From: an uncultured Bacteroidales bacterium
GTDB taxonomy: Bacteria > Bacteroidota > Bacteroidia > Bacteroidales > Bacteroidaceae
DNA: 64,000 nucleotides
Direction: 5' to 3'
Assembly: GCA_902772585.1 (NCBI GenBank)
Contig: CACYBB010000003.1
Coordinates: 1 to 64,000, forward strand
The first letter of the stretch is position 1. Each line of letters opens with the position of its first letter. Of this stretch, positions 23,603 to 32,656 are shown one piece after another. A program made the translations under genes and the position numbers. The notes under the pieces are model-generated. The model saw only the letters and a list, made by a program, of their open reading frames with translations, searched no databases and was not told the DNA's origin.

Positions 23603-25084
23603 TTATTTCTGAATTGTGATAATCACGTTTTTCTTCTTGATATTCTGACAGTTCGTGAAGACAGCATCCTTCTTGGCAAGGATGGTGATATCTTTCAGTG
23701 AGATACCATCGATAGGCATCTCTGGTAGTCCGTTGAACTCCATAGCACGTCCGGCACCATTACAAACGATATTCTTGATATCGATATTTCGGAAGATAGG
23801 TGTCTCTTCTGTCACAGGCATCTTCGTTACATTGTCCGGATTGTCACCATCCGCCAACATCTCTGCCACCGACTTTCCTCCATAATACATATTAAAGGTG
23901 ATGGCATCGGTCTTGATATCCGTCATAGAAATATTCTTGATATAGATATTCTCCACGATACCTCCACGGCCACGTGTTGACTTAAAGCGCAAACCAACAT
24001 CGGTACCCAGGAACTGGCACTGGTCAACGAGTATATTCTTTACGCCACCACTCATCTCTGAGCCAACCACGAAACCGCCATGACCAGCAAAGACCGTGCA
24101 ACCCTTGACGACCACATTCTCACAGGGTATGCCACGACGACGGCCATCAGCATCCTTACCGCTCTTGATACAGATGCCATCGTCACCTGCATCAAAGCGA
24201 GAATTGATAATCAATGCATTCTTGCATGACTCCAGGTCGAGGGCATCACCATTCTGTGCATAGCTGGGGTTGCGCACCAGCACATCCTCAATGATGACAT
24301 TCTCACACATCAGCGGATGAAGATTCCATGCAGGAGAGTTCTGGAAAATAACCCCCTTCAGATGGATGTTCTTACATTTCACCAGCGACACCATCACCGG
24401 ACGAACGAAACGCTTGATAGCATTCCACTCCGCATCGGTCTTGGCATTGGGCACATTCATATTGGCACCCTGCTCTCCCTTGGCATAACCTGCTGATGGC
24501 ACCCAGTAGCCTGGCTTCATCTCCTGACTGCCAGGGATAGCCAACAACTCCTTCCAATGACTCTCTGTCACTTTTCCTTTCTTTACAGGACGCCAATACT
24601 GGCCATTACCATCGATAACGCCTTTGCCTGTGATAGCAATATCCGTGGCACCATTAGCACTCAGTGGTGACTGGCAACGACGGGTATCCAGTCCCTCGAA
24701 AGAGGTATCAATCAACGGATACAGCGTCTCATCGGCAGCAAAGAGGATGACAGCACCAGCATTGAGGTGCAGGTTGATATGGCTCTTCAGCACGATAGGA
24801 CCAGTGTACCATACCCCCTGAGGAACTACCAACTTGCCACCGCCTTGCTTTGACAGGGCATCGATGGCTTTAGCGAAGGCCTCGGTATTAAGGGTGATGC
24901 CATCACCGACAGCGCCGAAGTCCTTAAGGTTCACCTGATTATCAGGGATGACAGGAGCCGTCACCTCCGGCATCGGGAAGGGCAGCTTCTCCGTGTACTT
25001 GGCATAGGGGTTACCAACCTTGTCAGCGGCAAAACCACTGGCAACAATGAAAGCGGTAAAAAGTGTTGCGATTAGTTTTTTCAT
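23603..25084 (-). CDS. Secreted glycoside hydrolase family 28 (polygalacturonase type)
   Basis: The 493-residue protein has a signal peptide (to VASGFAA). GH28 enzymes hydrolyse alpha-1,4 galacturonosyl or rhamnosyl linkages of pectin with a right-handed beta-helix fold. Family motifs are visible in order: NGDALDLESC, the catalytic aspartate pair in DAGDDGICIKSG, GHGGFVVGSEMSGG with the conserved histidine, and RFKSTRGRGG. No lipobox is seen, so periplasmic location is likely. It has no SusC/D genes beside it. Its products could feed the uronate genes at 2.9-7.7 kb. The 3' end abuts the rpsO terminator. Confidence 0.93.
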   Translation of the reverse strand: MKKLIATLFTAFIVASGFAADKVGNPYAKYTEKLPFPMPEVTAPVIPDNQVNLKDFGAVGDGITLNTEAFAKAIDALSKQGGGKLVVPQGVWYTGPIVLKSHINLHLNAGAVILFAADETLYPLIDTSFEGLDTRRCQSPLSANGATDIAITGKGVIDGNGQYWRPVKKGKVTESHWKELLAIPGSQEMKPGYWVPSAGYAKGEQGANMNVPNAKTDAEWNAIKRFVRPVMVSLVKCKNIHLKGVIFQNSPAWNLHPLMCENVIIEDVLVRNPSYAQNGDALDLESCKNALIINSRFDAGDDGICIKSGKDADGRRRGIPCENVVVKGCTVFAGHGGFVVGSEMSGGVKNILVDQCQFLGTDVGLRFKSTRGRGGIVENIYIKNISMTDIKTDAITFNMYYGGKSVAEMLADGDNPDNVTKMPVTEETPIFRNIDIKNIVCNGAGRAMEFNGLPEMPIDGISLKDITILAKKDAVFTNCQNIKKKNVIITIQK

Positions 25085-25103
25085 TTGTTGTTTGTTTTAT
25101 AGA

Positions 25104-25514
25104 TTAGTAAATTTCTTGTAGCGGGCGCATCACGAAGTCACGTTGGTGCATCAACGGATGCGGTATCTTTAAATCGGGTTCATCAATGGTGAGGTCATCG
25201 TAGAGCAGGATATCGATGTCTATTATTCTGTCGGCATAACCGACAGACACACTTTTCTGTCGACGGCCCATGTCGCGCTCTATCTGTTGTGTGAGCAAAA
25301 GCACCTCGCGTGGTGTCTTATTTGTCTCACAGAGGATGACGGCATTGAGGAAGCTGTTGTCCGACTGGAAGCCCCATGGTTCTGTTTCGATGAACGATGA
25401 TTGGCGCAGCACCTGCCCTACCCGTTCACCAATCAGTCGGATAGCCTCGCTCAGGTTCCATGCCTTGTCGCCAAGGTTGGAACCCAAGCCGAGATATACC
25501 TGATGATCAATCAT
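25104..25514 (-). CDS. folK: 2-amino-4-hydroxy-6-hydroxymethyldihydropteridine diphosphokinase
   Basis: The 136-residue protein starts at the ATG at 25514 (MIDHQVYLGLGSNLGDK); the shorter start aligns with the family, and the gene then overlaps queA by 8 nt. The enzyme transfers pyrophosphate from ATP to the pterin in folate synthesis. Motifs are LGLGSNLGDK, ETEPWGF, and the metal-binding DIDILLYDD, followed by IPHPLMHQRDFVMRPL. It is the last gene of the ftsX-to-folK operon. folE, the first folate gene, lies at 42.7 kb. Confidence 0.95.
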   Translation of the reverse strand: MIDHQVYLGLGSNLGDKAWNLSEAIRLIGERVGQVLRQSSFIETEPWGFQSDNSFLNAVILCETNKTPREVLLLTQQIERDMGRRQKSVSVGYADRIIDIDILLYDDLTIDEPDLKIPHPLMHQRDFVMRPLQEIY

Positions 25515-26649
25515 CAACGATGAGCATTGCGTCACCATAGCAGCCAAACTGATAGCCGTTCTCCACAGCCATATCGTAGGCTTTCATCACCAAATCGTAG
25601 CCACCAAAGGCTGCTGTAGCCATCACCATCGTTGACTCAGAGTGATAGAAATTGGTAATCATAGCATCAGCCAGTCCGAAGTCATAAGGTGGGAAGATGA
25701 ACTTGTTCGTCCAACCATTAAACTCCTTCAGCATACCATCGGTACCTACCGCAGTCTCTGTAGCACGCATAGTGCTGATGCCTACCGCACAGACATGACG
25801 TCCTTCAGCCTTGGCTTTGTTGACCACCTCACAAGCCTCTGTTGTCACCATCATCTGTTCTGAGCTCATCTTATGCTTGGTGAGGTCTTCCACCTCGATA
25901 GGATCGAAGCAGCCCAGTCCACAGTGTACCGTGACATACGAGAAGTTGATACCACGAATCTCCAAACGCTTCATCAACTCACGGCTGAAGTGCAGACCAG
26001 AGGCAGGAGCCGTAACAGCACCTTCATGCTTAGCATAGATTGTCTGGAAGTTCTCCATATCATCGGCCGTAGCAGGACGCTTATCAACGATATATCGTGG
26101 CAGTGGTGCAGAACCCAGCGCAAACAGTTCCTGCTTAAACTCATCGTGAGGACAGTCGTAGAGGAAACGCAGCGTACGCCCACGGCTGGTGGTATTGTCG
26201 ATAACCTCAGCGACCATAGGGCCTTCCTCGTCGAAGAAAAGCTTGTTACCAATACGAATCTTACGGGCAGGTTCTACCAGCACATCCCACAGGCGCAACT
26301 CTTCGTTGAGTTCACGCAACAGGAACACCTCAATCTTTGCATCAGTCTTCTCCTTGGTACCGAAGAGACGGGCAGGAAAGACTTTCGTATCGTTAAATAC
26401 AAAGACATCACCCTCATCGAAGTAGTCGATGATATTCTTGAAGGTCAGGAAATCTGCGGTATCGTTACCGTCAGCATCCTTGACAAACATGTCGACCTTC
26501 TCACTCTTACGGTGTACCACCATCAGACGACATTCGTCGCGATGATACACTTTCTCCACAGTACCATCTTCATTCTCGAACACACGATGGGGAGGTTCCA
26601 GGGCCACCTGTTCCTCAGGCAACTTGAATTTGAATTGTGATAACTTCAT
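25507..26649 (-). CDS. queA: S-adenosylmethionine:tRNA ribosyltransferase-isomerase
   Basis: The 380-residue protein starts at the ATG at 26649. QueA moves the ribosyl group of S-adenosylmethionine to preQ1 in tRNA, giving epoxyqueuosine. Family blocks seen are MKLSQFKFKLPEEQVALEPP, FVFNDTKVFPARLFG, YAKHEGAVTAPASGLHFS, VTVHCGLGCFDPIEVEDL and NFYHSESTMVMATAAFGG. Members vary between about 340 and 400 residues, so the length is normal. It overlaps folK and is separated from truB by a 53-bp spacer of GTTATTACG repeats. Confidence 0.95.
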   Translation of the reverse strand: MKLSQFKFKLPEEQVALEPPHRVFENEDGTVEKVYHRDECRLMVVHRKSEKVDMFVKDADGNDTADFLTFKNIIDYFDEGDVFVFNDTKVFPARLFGTKEKTDAKIEVFLLRELNEELRLWDVLVEPARKIRIGNKLFFDEEGPMVAEVIDNTTSRGRTLRFLYDCPHDEFKQELFALGSAPLPRYIVDKRPATADDMENFQTIYAKHEGAVTAPASGLHFSRELMKRLEIRGINFSYVTVHCGLGCFDPIEVEDLTKHKMSSEQMMVTTEACEVVNKAKAEGRHVCAVGISTMRATETAVGTDGMLKEFNGWTNKFIFPPYDFGLADAMITNFYHSESTMVMATAAFGGYDLVMKAYDMAVENGYQFGCYGDAMLIVDD

Positions 26650-26702
26650 TGTTATATTTCGTTATTACGTTATATCGTTATTACGTTATTACGACTGGAG
26701 TA
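26650..26702. repeat. Spacer repeat, GTTATTACG/GTTATATCG words
   Basis: The queA-truB gap consists of tandem 9-mers such as CGTTATTACGTTATATCG. The same words fill 28481-28520. Confidence 0.6.
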
Positions 26703-27407
26703 TTACGACAGTTCTATTTCTTGTTCTTCCAGCCACTGAGGGAAATCCTCGATAGTGATGCAGTCCTCTATGCGGACACCTCCCAAGCGAGTGCGGCAGA
26801 GTGCTGTCAGATAGGCGCCACTATTCAGGGCACGTCCAATATCACGAGCCAGCGAACGGATATAGGTGCCTTTACCACATTGTACCCGGATGCTCAGCTG
26901 CATGGTGGAGGGATTGAAATCTATCACGTCGATGGAATCGATGTGCACGGTCTTAGCTGCCAATTCCACCTCCTTGCCCTTACGCATCAGGTCGTAGGCA
27001 CGGTCACCACCAATCTTACATGCAGAATACTGAGGGGGCACCTGCGGGATATCGCCAACAAAATTGGCGAGCACTCCATCGATCATCTCACGGGTGATAT
27101 GAGCAGTAGGATAGGTTGCATCCACCTCATGCTCCATATCATAGCTGGGCGTTGTCGCTCCCAGTTGCAGAGTGGCCGTATACTCCTTGTCGTGAAGTTG
27201 CAGACTTTCAATCTCCTTGGTCTTCTTGCCCGTACAGAGTATCAGCACACCAGTAGCCAGCGGATCGAGGGTACCGGCATGGCCAATCTTCACACGACGT
27301 ACACCTATCTTACGTGATACGCGTGTGCGCACGTAAGCCAACGCACCGAACGACGTCATGCGGTAGGGTTTGTTGATATAGATATATTCGCCTGCAGTGA
27401 AGTTCAT
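26703..27407 (-). CDS. truB: tRNA pseudouridine(55) synthase
   Basis: The 234-residue protein starts at the ATG at 27407 (MNFTAGEYIYINKP). Longer starts at 27437 and 27497 run through a repeat-filled spacer and into uppP. It isomerises U55 in the T loop of tRNA. The catalytic aspartate is in GHAGTLDPLATGVL; the later PPQYSACKIGGDRAYDLMRKG and GTYIRSLARDIG blocks are also typical. It is part of the conserved ftsX-DUF3098-uppP-truB-queA-folK order. Confidence 0.95.
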   Translation of the reverse strand: MNFTAGEYIYINKPYRMTSFGALAYVRTRVSRKIGVRRVKIGHAGTLDPLATGVLILCTGKKTKEIESLQLHDKEYTATLQLGATTPSYDMEHEVDATYPTAHITREMIDGVLANFVGDIPQVPPQYSACKIGGDRAYDLMRKGKEVELAAKTVHIDSIDVIDFNPSTMQLSIRVQCGKGTYIRSLARDIGRALNSGAYLTALCRTRLGGVRIEDCITIEDFPQWLEEQEIELS

Positions 27408-27451
27408 TATGCTGCTATTACTATTGATACTAGTCATTCCTGTTAAACTAG
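27408..27451. repeat. Spacer with ACTAGT/ACTAGC words
   Basis: The uppP-truB gap contains TACTAGTCATTCCTG and AACTAGCTATACTAGC. ACTAGT words recur in coding sequence at 42343-42375. Confidence 0.4.
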
Positions 27452-28252
27452 CTATACTAGCTGTGTAATGATAGTGATGACACCCACGATGGCACAATAG
27501 ATACCAAAGTAGATGAGTTTACCCTTCTTGACGATATTGATCATCCATTTACATGCCAAGCAACCTGACAGGAAGGCGGCAACAAAACCAACGAGAAGGG
27601 GCAGTGTCTCAATAGAACCCATTACATTCTCTCCCTTGGTCATCTTCAGGACGTCAAGCAATGCCTCACCGAGGATAGGTGGTATTACCATCAGGAACGA
27701 GAACTGAGCCAGCGACTCCTTCTTATTGCCCAGCAGCAAACCCGTAGCAATGGTGCTGCCCGAGCGGGACACACCCGGCAGTACAGCAACAGCCTGTGCC
27801 AATCCGATGATAAAGGCATCTTTCAGAGAGATATGTTCCTTCTTGCGCGGTTTAGCATAATAAGAGAAGATGAGCAGGGCAGCAGTGACCAGCAGACAAC
27901 AGCCTACCACCAATAGTCCTGAACCAAAAATCTCTTCTACCTGGTCTTTAAAGAACACACCTACAATGCCTACGGGAATCATCGACACAATGATGTTCAG
28001 TACATATTTTGTCTCAGCATTAAGCTCACACTTAAACAGTCCTTTCAGTATCCAGTCTATCTCACTCCACAGAATGACAAGTGTAGACAGTACTGTAGCG
28101 ACGTGTACGGCAACGGTGAACATCAGGTTCTCCTCACCATTCTCCATACCAAACAATGCCTGACCGATAGCCAGGTGACCACTACTGCTGACGGGAAGAT
28201 ATTCTGTCAGACCCTGGACGATTCCTAATATCAATGCTTCAAACCAATCCAT
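27452..28252 (-). CDS. uppP: Undecaprenyl-diphosphatase
   Basis: The 266-residue membrane protein recycles undecaprenyl diphosphate to the monophosphate lipid carrier for peptidoglycan and other polymers. The signature motifs are [18 protein letters not shown] near the N-terminus and [14 protein letters not shown] around residue 160; about eight membrane segments are present. It ends 45 bp before truB and starts 3 bp after the DUF3098 gene. Confidence 0.96.
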   Translation of the reverse strand: MDWFEALILGIVQGLTEYLPVSSSGHLAIGQALFGMENGEENLMFTVAVHVATVLSTLVILWSEIDWILKGLFKCELNAETKYVLNIIVSMIPVGIVGVFFKDQVEEIFGSGLLVVGCCLLVTAALLIFSYYAKPRKKEHISLKDAFIIGLAQAVAVLPGVSRSGSTIATGLLLGNKKESLAQFSFLMVIPPILGEALLDVLKMTKGENVMGSIETLPLLVGFVAAFLSGCLACKWMINIVKKGKLIYFGIYCAIVGVITIITQLV

Positions 28253-28255
28253 ACC

Positions 28256-28480
28256 TTATTCCTTAGGGCGGCGTACTACCGCATAAATCATTGACACAAA
28301 ACCTGCCAAGCACACCAGTGGAGCAACCTTGATACGACGTGCGCTGAAAATATCCGGGTCATAAGCGGTATCTGTAGAGCCACTACCACTCATCAGCAGA
28401 AAGCCCAGCACCACTACTGCCATTCCAACAGCCAGCAGGATGTAGTTGACTTTATCAAAAGCGAAATCTCTTTTCTCCAT
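28256..28480 (-). CDS. DUF3098 small membrane protein
   Basis: The 74-residue protein has two membrane segments (ILLAVGMAVVVLGFLLM and VAPLVCLAGFVSMIYAVV) joined by a loop containing DPDIFSARRIKVAP. This is the DUF3098 pattern of Bacteroidota, always found between ftsX and uppP. Function is unknown; the place suggests a link with division or envelope synthesis. Confidence 0.9.
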   Translation of the reverse strand: MEKRDFAFDKVNYILLAVGMAVVVLGFLLMSGSGSTDTAYDPDIFSARRIKVAPLVCLAGFVSMIYAVVRRPKE

Positions 28481-28526
28481 ATATTATTGTCGTTATTCCG
28501 TTATATCGTTATCACGTTATGACGAG
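28481..28526. repeat. Spacer repeat, CGTTAT words
   Basis: GTCGTTATTCCGTTATATCG and CGTTATCACGTTATGACG are the same vocabulary as at 26650-26702. Confidence 0.55.
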
Positions 28527-29405
28527 TTAAATCTTATACAATTCCTGAGCCTTCATACGCAAGAATTTGTTGACTGCCAGCCAAGCGCAGAGTGCAGTAA
28601 TGATGATTCCGAACAAAAGTACAGCAGCTCCCGTCAGTGCCAAGACCTCCCAGGTAACGATGTCAAGGACTCCAGGTTGAGTAAGGTAAAGGCCGTAGAC
28701 TCCTGCTCCCAATATGGCGCAAGCAAAGATAGCAGCAATAATACCTACCATCACAGCCTGTCGGAGGAACGGTTTACGAATGAAACCCCACGAAGCGCCC
28801 ACCAGTTTCATGGTATGAATGACGAAGCGGTTAGCATAAACGCTCAGGCGTACTGTATTGCTGATTAGCGAGAACGACACAAAAGTCAGCAGGATGGCCA
28901 GCACCAGCAGGACGATACTCACACGACTGAGATTGACGTTCACCTTGTTCATAAGGTCCTCCATATATGCCAGGTCACTGACACGGTCATCTTTCTTCAG
29001 TTCCTTGACAATCCACTTCAGCGAATCACGACAAGCATAGTCTGCTTTCAGACGTATCTCTAGCGTAGCGGGGAAAGGATTGAAGCCCAGGAACTCCGAA
29101 GGGTCGCTACCAAGTTCTTTGACCTGTTCACGCTGTGCCTGTTCCTTACTGATATAATCGATATCACGAGCGTAAGGACGGTGGTACAAGTCACGACAGA
29201 ACAGATGGGCATCGTTTACCGTCACCGAGTCTTTCAACATGATGGTCATCGTGAGATTCTCCTTCATATGCGCCGACAGGTTACGTGCCGACAATACGAA
29301 GAATACCACCATTCCCAGCAAAAGGAGCACCATAGTAGTGCTTATACACAAAGTAACAACCTGCAAACCTCTGCGGCTGCGGGCCTTCTTACGTTTATTG
29401 CTCAT
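28527..29405 (-). CDS. ftsX: Cell division ABC transporter permease FtsX
   Basis: The 292-residue protein has a basic N-terminus (MSNKRKKARSRR), membrane segment 1, a large extracytoplasmic domain (about 50-165; FLGFNPFPATLEIRL is the typical block), then three more membrane segments with the FtsX region TVRLSVYANRFVIHTMKLVGA. With FtsE it controls peptidoglycan hydrolases at the septum; ftsE is not in the window. It is the first gene of the operon, with its promoter at 29438. Confidence 0.94.
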   Translation of the reverse strand: MSNKRKKARSRRGLQVVTLCISTTMVLLLLGMVVFFVLSARNLSAHMKENLTMTIMLKDSVTVNDAHLFCRDLYHRPYARDIDYISKEQAQREQVKELGSDPSEFLGFNPFPATLEIRLKADYACRDSLKWIVKELKKDDRVSDLAYMEDLMNKVNVNLSRVSIVLLVLAILLTFVSFSLISNTVRLSVYANRFVIHTMKLVGASWGFIRKPFLRQAVMVGIIAAIFACAILGAGVYGLYLTQPGVLDIVTWEVLALTGAAVLLFGIIITALCAWLAVNKFLRMKAQELYKI

Positions 29406-29437
29406 ATCTTTTTAGACGTAATACACCTAATTTCGTG

Positions 29438-29445
29438 CAAAGGTA
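29438..29445 (-). promoter_or_regulatory. -7 box of ftsX operon
   Basis: The minus strand reads TACCTTTG-CA, 32 nt before the ftsX ATG. Confidence 0.6.
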
Positions 29446-29451
29446 CGACTT

Positions 29452-29497
29452 TTTAAGGAGTTAAAGTAGTCAAAGAAGTTAAAGGGAGTTAAAAGAC
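29452..29497. repeat. Spacer repeat, GTTAAAG words
   Basis: AGTTAAAGTAGTCAAAG is followed by AAGTTAAAGGGAGTTAAAAG, a different word set from the other spacers. Confidence 0.5.
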
Positions 29498-29530
29498 GAT
29501 AGATTTTTTATGTAGAAGACAAAAACGCAG

Positions 29531-29538
29531 TAATTTTG
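29531..29538 (+). promoter_or_regulatory. -7 box of radical SAM gene
   Basis: TAATTTTG, followed by CG, lies 8 nt before the ATG at 29547, so the mRNA leader is extremely short or absent. Confidence 0.5.
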
Positions 29539-29546
29539 CGCTCATT

Positions 29547-30323
29547 ATGAGTACAGTAATCTATCCATCGCCCATTTTCGGGCCCATTCATAGTCGTCGG
29601 TTAGGCATCTCGCTGGGTATTAACCTACAGCCTGCTGATGGCAAGGTATGCACCTTCGACTGCATCTATTGTGAATGCGGTTTTAATAAAGACCACCGCC
29701 CCACCCTTCCCAGGCCCTCACGTGAACTGGTAGCCCAGAGATTGGAGGAGCAGTTGCAGAAGATGGTTGCCGAGAAGCAGTTGCCTGACGTGCTGACCTT
29801 TGCCGGTAATGGCGAGCCCACCAGTCATCCCCACTTTGCTGAGATCATCGATGACACCATCCGTCTGCGTGACCAGTATTGTCCTAACGCGAAGGTCTGT
29901 GTGCTCAGCAACTCCACCATGATACACCGCCAGGAAGTGCATGACGCCCTGTTGCGTGTTGATGATAACATTCTGAAACTCGATACCATAGACCCCACCT
30001 ATATAAATAAGGTGGACCGTCCCACCGGTACTTACGATGTCCTGCAGATTATTGAGCACATGAAGGTTTTCAACGGACACATCATTATCCAAACCATGTT
30101 CATGAGGGGAGAATATCAAGGTGAAAGCGTAGATAACACGACCGAGGCATACATTGCTCCTTGGCTGGAGATAGTCAAAGCCATCAAACCTCAGCAAGTC
30201 ATGGTATATACCATCGACCGTGAGACGCCTGCCCAGGGGCTGGAAAAAGCCAGTCGCGAACAGCTTGATGCCATTCGCGACCGTGTGATAGCTGCCGGCA
30301 TACCCTGCACGGCCAGTTACTAA
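29547..30323 (+). CDS. Radical SAM protein
   Basis: The 258-residue protein starts at the ATG at 29547. The iron-sulfur cysteines are C35-x3-C39-x2-C42 (CTFDCIYC), followed by more cysteine (EC). The glycine-rich SAM site is TFAGNGEPTSHP, with VLSNST next. The opening FGPIHSRRLGISLGINLQP is shared by the COG0731-type group of single-domain radical SAM enzymes whose reaction is not settled. It is monocistronic and converges on lpxA, with 6 nt between the stops. Confidence 0.85.
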   Translation: MSTVIYPSPIFGPIHSRRLGISLGINLQPADGKVCTFDCIYCECGFNKDHRPTLPRPSRELVAQRLEEQLQKMVAEKQLPDVLTFAGNGEPTSHPHFAEIIDDTIRLRDQYCPNAKVCVLSNSTMIHRQEVHDALLRVDDNILKLDTIDPTYINKVDRPTGTYDVLQIIEHMKVFNGHIIIQTMFMRGEYQGESVDNTTEAYIAPWLEIVKAIKPQQVMVYTIDRETPAQGLEKASREQLDAIRDRVIAAGIPCTASY

Positions 30324-30329
30324 GCGTTC

Positions 30330-31115
30330 TTAGTGAACCGTCTTCGAGAGGATACCTATCTCGGTAGTCTTCAAGAATTCCACGATATGGTCAATTTCCT
30401 TGCCCGGCGGTACCTGCTCCTCAATCTGGATGATGGCATCGAAGAGTGAGCCATTACCATTGAATACCAGACGATAGGCGTTGGCAATATGCTTCAGCAC
30501 CTTCTCGTCAACACCGTGCTGGCGACCAACAGCGAAGTTCACACCACCATATGTTCCTTTCTTAGTAACAATGATATAGGGAGGAACATCCTGTGAGAAA
30601 GTCGTACCAGCCTGAATCATTGCACCCTCTCCCACACGCGTCTTGGCATTCTCGATGACGCTGGAAGAGAAAATTGCGTGGTCTTCGATGATGCAGTCGC
30701 CGGCAATCTTCGTACCATATCCGAAGACACAGCCATTGCCGACCTTAGTATCATGCGAGATGTGGGCACCCTCCATGAGTACGTTGTTATTGCCAATAAC
30801 CGTCTGGCCACCAGTATGGGTGGCACGGTTGATGACGACATTCTCACGGATGACATTGCCGTCGCCGATGATACATTCCGACTTCTCGCCACGGAACTCG
30901 AAGTCCTGTGGCAGAGCACCGATGACGGCACCCTGGTGCACCTTATTCCTTTTGCCCATGCGCGTACCAGCACAGATACTGACGAAGGGGAAGATGATGC
31001 AGCCATCACCTATCTCCACATCGTCCTCTATGTAGGCGAATGGGAATATCTTTACGTTGTCGCCGATTTTCGCCTTTGGCGATACCTCAGCTTTTGGACT
31101 TATTTCGCTTGCCAT
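30330..31115 (-). CDS. lpxA: Acyl-ACP--UDP-N-acetylglucosamine O-acyltransferase
   Basis: The 261-residue protein has the left-handed parallel beta-helix of hexapeptide repeats (about residues 8-185) and a helical C-terminus. LpxA starts lipid A synthesis by acylating UDP-GlcNAc. H121 in HISHDTKVGN corresponds to catalytic His125 of the Escherichia coli enzyme, and GALPQDFEFRGE is the family loop. In many Bacteroidota lpxA sits with lpxD and a lpxC-fabZ fusion; here it is next to the radical SAM gene and an efflux operon. Confidence 0.93.
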   Translation of the reverse strand: MASEISPKAEVSPKAKIGDNVKIFPFAYIEDDVEIGDGCIIFPFVSICAGTRMGKRNKVHQGAVIGALPQDFEFRGEKSECIIGDGNVIRENVVINRATHTGGQTVIGNNNVLMEGAHISHDTKVGNGCVFGYGTKIAGDCIIEDHAIFSSSVIENAKTRVGEGAMIQAGTTFSQDVPPYIIVTKKGTYGGVNFAVGRQHGVDEKVLKHIANAYRLVFNGNGSLFDAIIQIEEQVPPGKEIDHIVEFLKTTEIGILSKTVH

Positions 31116-31148
31116 AATTCTTACTTCTTACATCAAACTTCTTACATC
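31116..31148. repeat. Spacer repeat, CTTAC words
   Basis: TTCTTACTTCTTACATC followed by AACTTCTTACATCTTAC forms the gap between the efflux operon and lpxA. Confidence 0.5.
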
Positions 31149-32603
31149 TTACTTTCCACCTCCACCAAGTGCCGTATAGAGACTTACGACTGACTGCATC
31201 TTGTAGAAGTCGTCGGTGACCTTAGATAGCTGGGCAGAGAGCAACTGGGTCTGAGCGGTGAGTACCTCCAGATAGCTGGAGCCCTTGCTCTCATAAAGAG
31301 CACGAGTATCCTCCACATTCTTGGTAAGTATCTCTACACGCTGACTCTCCAACTTGGAGTTATCGTCATAGTACTTATATCCAGTCAGTGCATTAGACAC
31401 CTCATTGCCTGCCTGCAGAATGCTGTTCTGCCAAGTATTGAAGGCCTGCTCGTACTTAATCTTCGATACTTTCAAGTTAGCAGTCAGTGCACCACGCATG
31501 AAAATAGGCTGAGTGAGATTACCAAACAAGGTAGTGAGCCACTTTCCAGGCGTCAACGCACCATTACTGTTAGTAAATGCTGCAGATGCGCCAACAGTGA
31601 TGTTGGGATAGAACTGTGAACGAGCTGTCTGTACATCGTGGAAACAAGCAGCCAACTGCATCTCAGCATTGTGCACGTCAGGACGGTTCTGCAACAGAGC
31701 TACACCAACACCCGTAGAGAACTCGGTCGGCAGTGACTGAGCCTCCAGCGTAGAGCGAGAAATCTGCTGACCAGCCTGTCCGATAAGCAGGCAGAGGGCA
31801 TTCTCTGTAGAGCGAATCTGACGACGGAAGTCGTTAGCCTGTGCCTGAGTAGACAGATAGGCAGCCTCAGCACTCTGTACGCTGGTAGAGCGTACACGAC
31901 CGAGAGTAAACTGCTGCTGCATCATTTCCCATGTCTCCTTAGACATATCACCCATCTCGGTGACGATAGCCAGCTGCTTGTCGAGCATCAGCAGTGTATA
32001 GTATGCGTTAGCTATACCGCTGATAATCTGTGCGCGAACAGCCATCTGGTAGTCCTTCATGCCCAGTAGCTTCATCTGTGTTGAACGCTTCTGCGACAAA
32101 ATATTGCCAAAGAGATCAAGTGTCCAACTGGCTGATACTGGAATAGAGTATGCTTTTGTCGTTACTGACGGGTCAGTATAGAGCGTAGAGATAGAACCCA
32201 TCGGACTGGAAGAGCCAATCTGGATAGCAGGCAGGAAGGCCAGCTTCGAGGCTTTCAGCATAGATTCATACATCTGCACCGTCAGCACGGCATTCTGCAG
32301 GTTGGCATTCTTCTGCAGACCTTGCTCGATGAGTGCCTGCAACTGTGGATCAGTGAAGACACTGCGCCAGGGCAGATTACCGAATGAGGCGGTATCCTGA
32401 GGAGCCACAGCCAGCGTATCACCATCGCTCACCACGTCGCGTATGAGGCCCTGCGTCTGTACGTTGTCAGGGCGCTCGTACTTATTGTATAGTCCGCAAC
32501 TGCTGAGGAGCAAACACAATAGCAGACCCACCCCCAGGCCCCTCCCTGTATGGAGGGGGGTAGTTACTTTGTTCCTTGATATTTTATTCATATTTCTTTT
32601 CAT
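31149..32603 (-). CDS. Outer-membrane efflux lipoprotein (OprM/NodT type)
   Basis: The 484-residue protein is a TolC-like channel for the RND pump. The lipobox cysteine is C36 (LLLCLLLSSC). Two outer-membrane efflux repeats follow (about 60-250 and 265-480; NVENIS-like coiled regions ALCLLIGQ and LLQNRPDVHNAEMQL are typical). Residues 14-27 (TTPLHTGRGLGVGL) are encoded by half of a family B repeat and run straight into the hydrophobic core of the signal peptide. The start codon itself (ATG at 32603) lies within the repeat cassette. It is the last gene of a three-gene operon. Confidence 0.9.
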   Translation of the reverse strand: MKRNMNKISRNKVTTPLHTGRGLGVGLLLCLLLSSCGLYNKYERPDNVQTQGLIRDVVSDGDTLAVAPQDTASFGNLPWRSVFTDPQLQALIEQGLQKNANLQNAVLTVQMYESMLKASKLAFLPAIQIGSSSPMGSISTLYTDPSVTTKAYSIPVSASWTLDLFGNILSQKRSTQMKLLGMKDYQMAVRAQIISGIANAYYTLLMLDKQLAIVTEMGDMSKETWEMMQQQFTLGRVRSTSVQSAEAAYLSTQAQANDFRRQIRSTENALCLLIGQAGQQISRSTLEAQSLPTEFSTGVGVALLQNRPDVHNAEMQLAACFHDVQTARSQFYPNITVGASAAFTNSNGALTPGKWLTTLFGNLTQPIFMRGALTANLKVSKIKYEQAFNTWQNSILQAGNEVSNALTGYKYYDDNSKLESQRVEILTKNVEDTRALYESKGSSYLEVLTAQTQLLSAQLSKVTDDFYKMQSVVSLYTALGGGGK

Positions 32604-32654
32604 TAATGATTCATTACATTCCCCTCCCTCACAGGGAGGGGTTAGGGGTGAGTC
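32525..32654. repeat. Family B cassette spanning the start of the efflux lipoprotein gene
   Basis: The left half 32525-32558 (CCCCTCC-loop-GGAGGGG) is coding. The right half 32621-32641 is a perfect 9-3-9 palindrome (CCCCTCCCT-CAC-AGGGAGGGG) in the gap. The outer ends are inverted copies of GACYCACCCC, as in the YfhO cassette. Confidence 0.8.
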
Positions 32655-32656
32655 TC

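Noticed and set aside
29547-30323. RiPP biosynthetic locus around the radical SAM gene
   Set aside because: No precursor peptide or SPASM extension is visible and the neighbours are lpxA and ftsX; it looks like a stand-alone COG0731-type enzyme.
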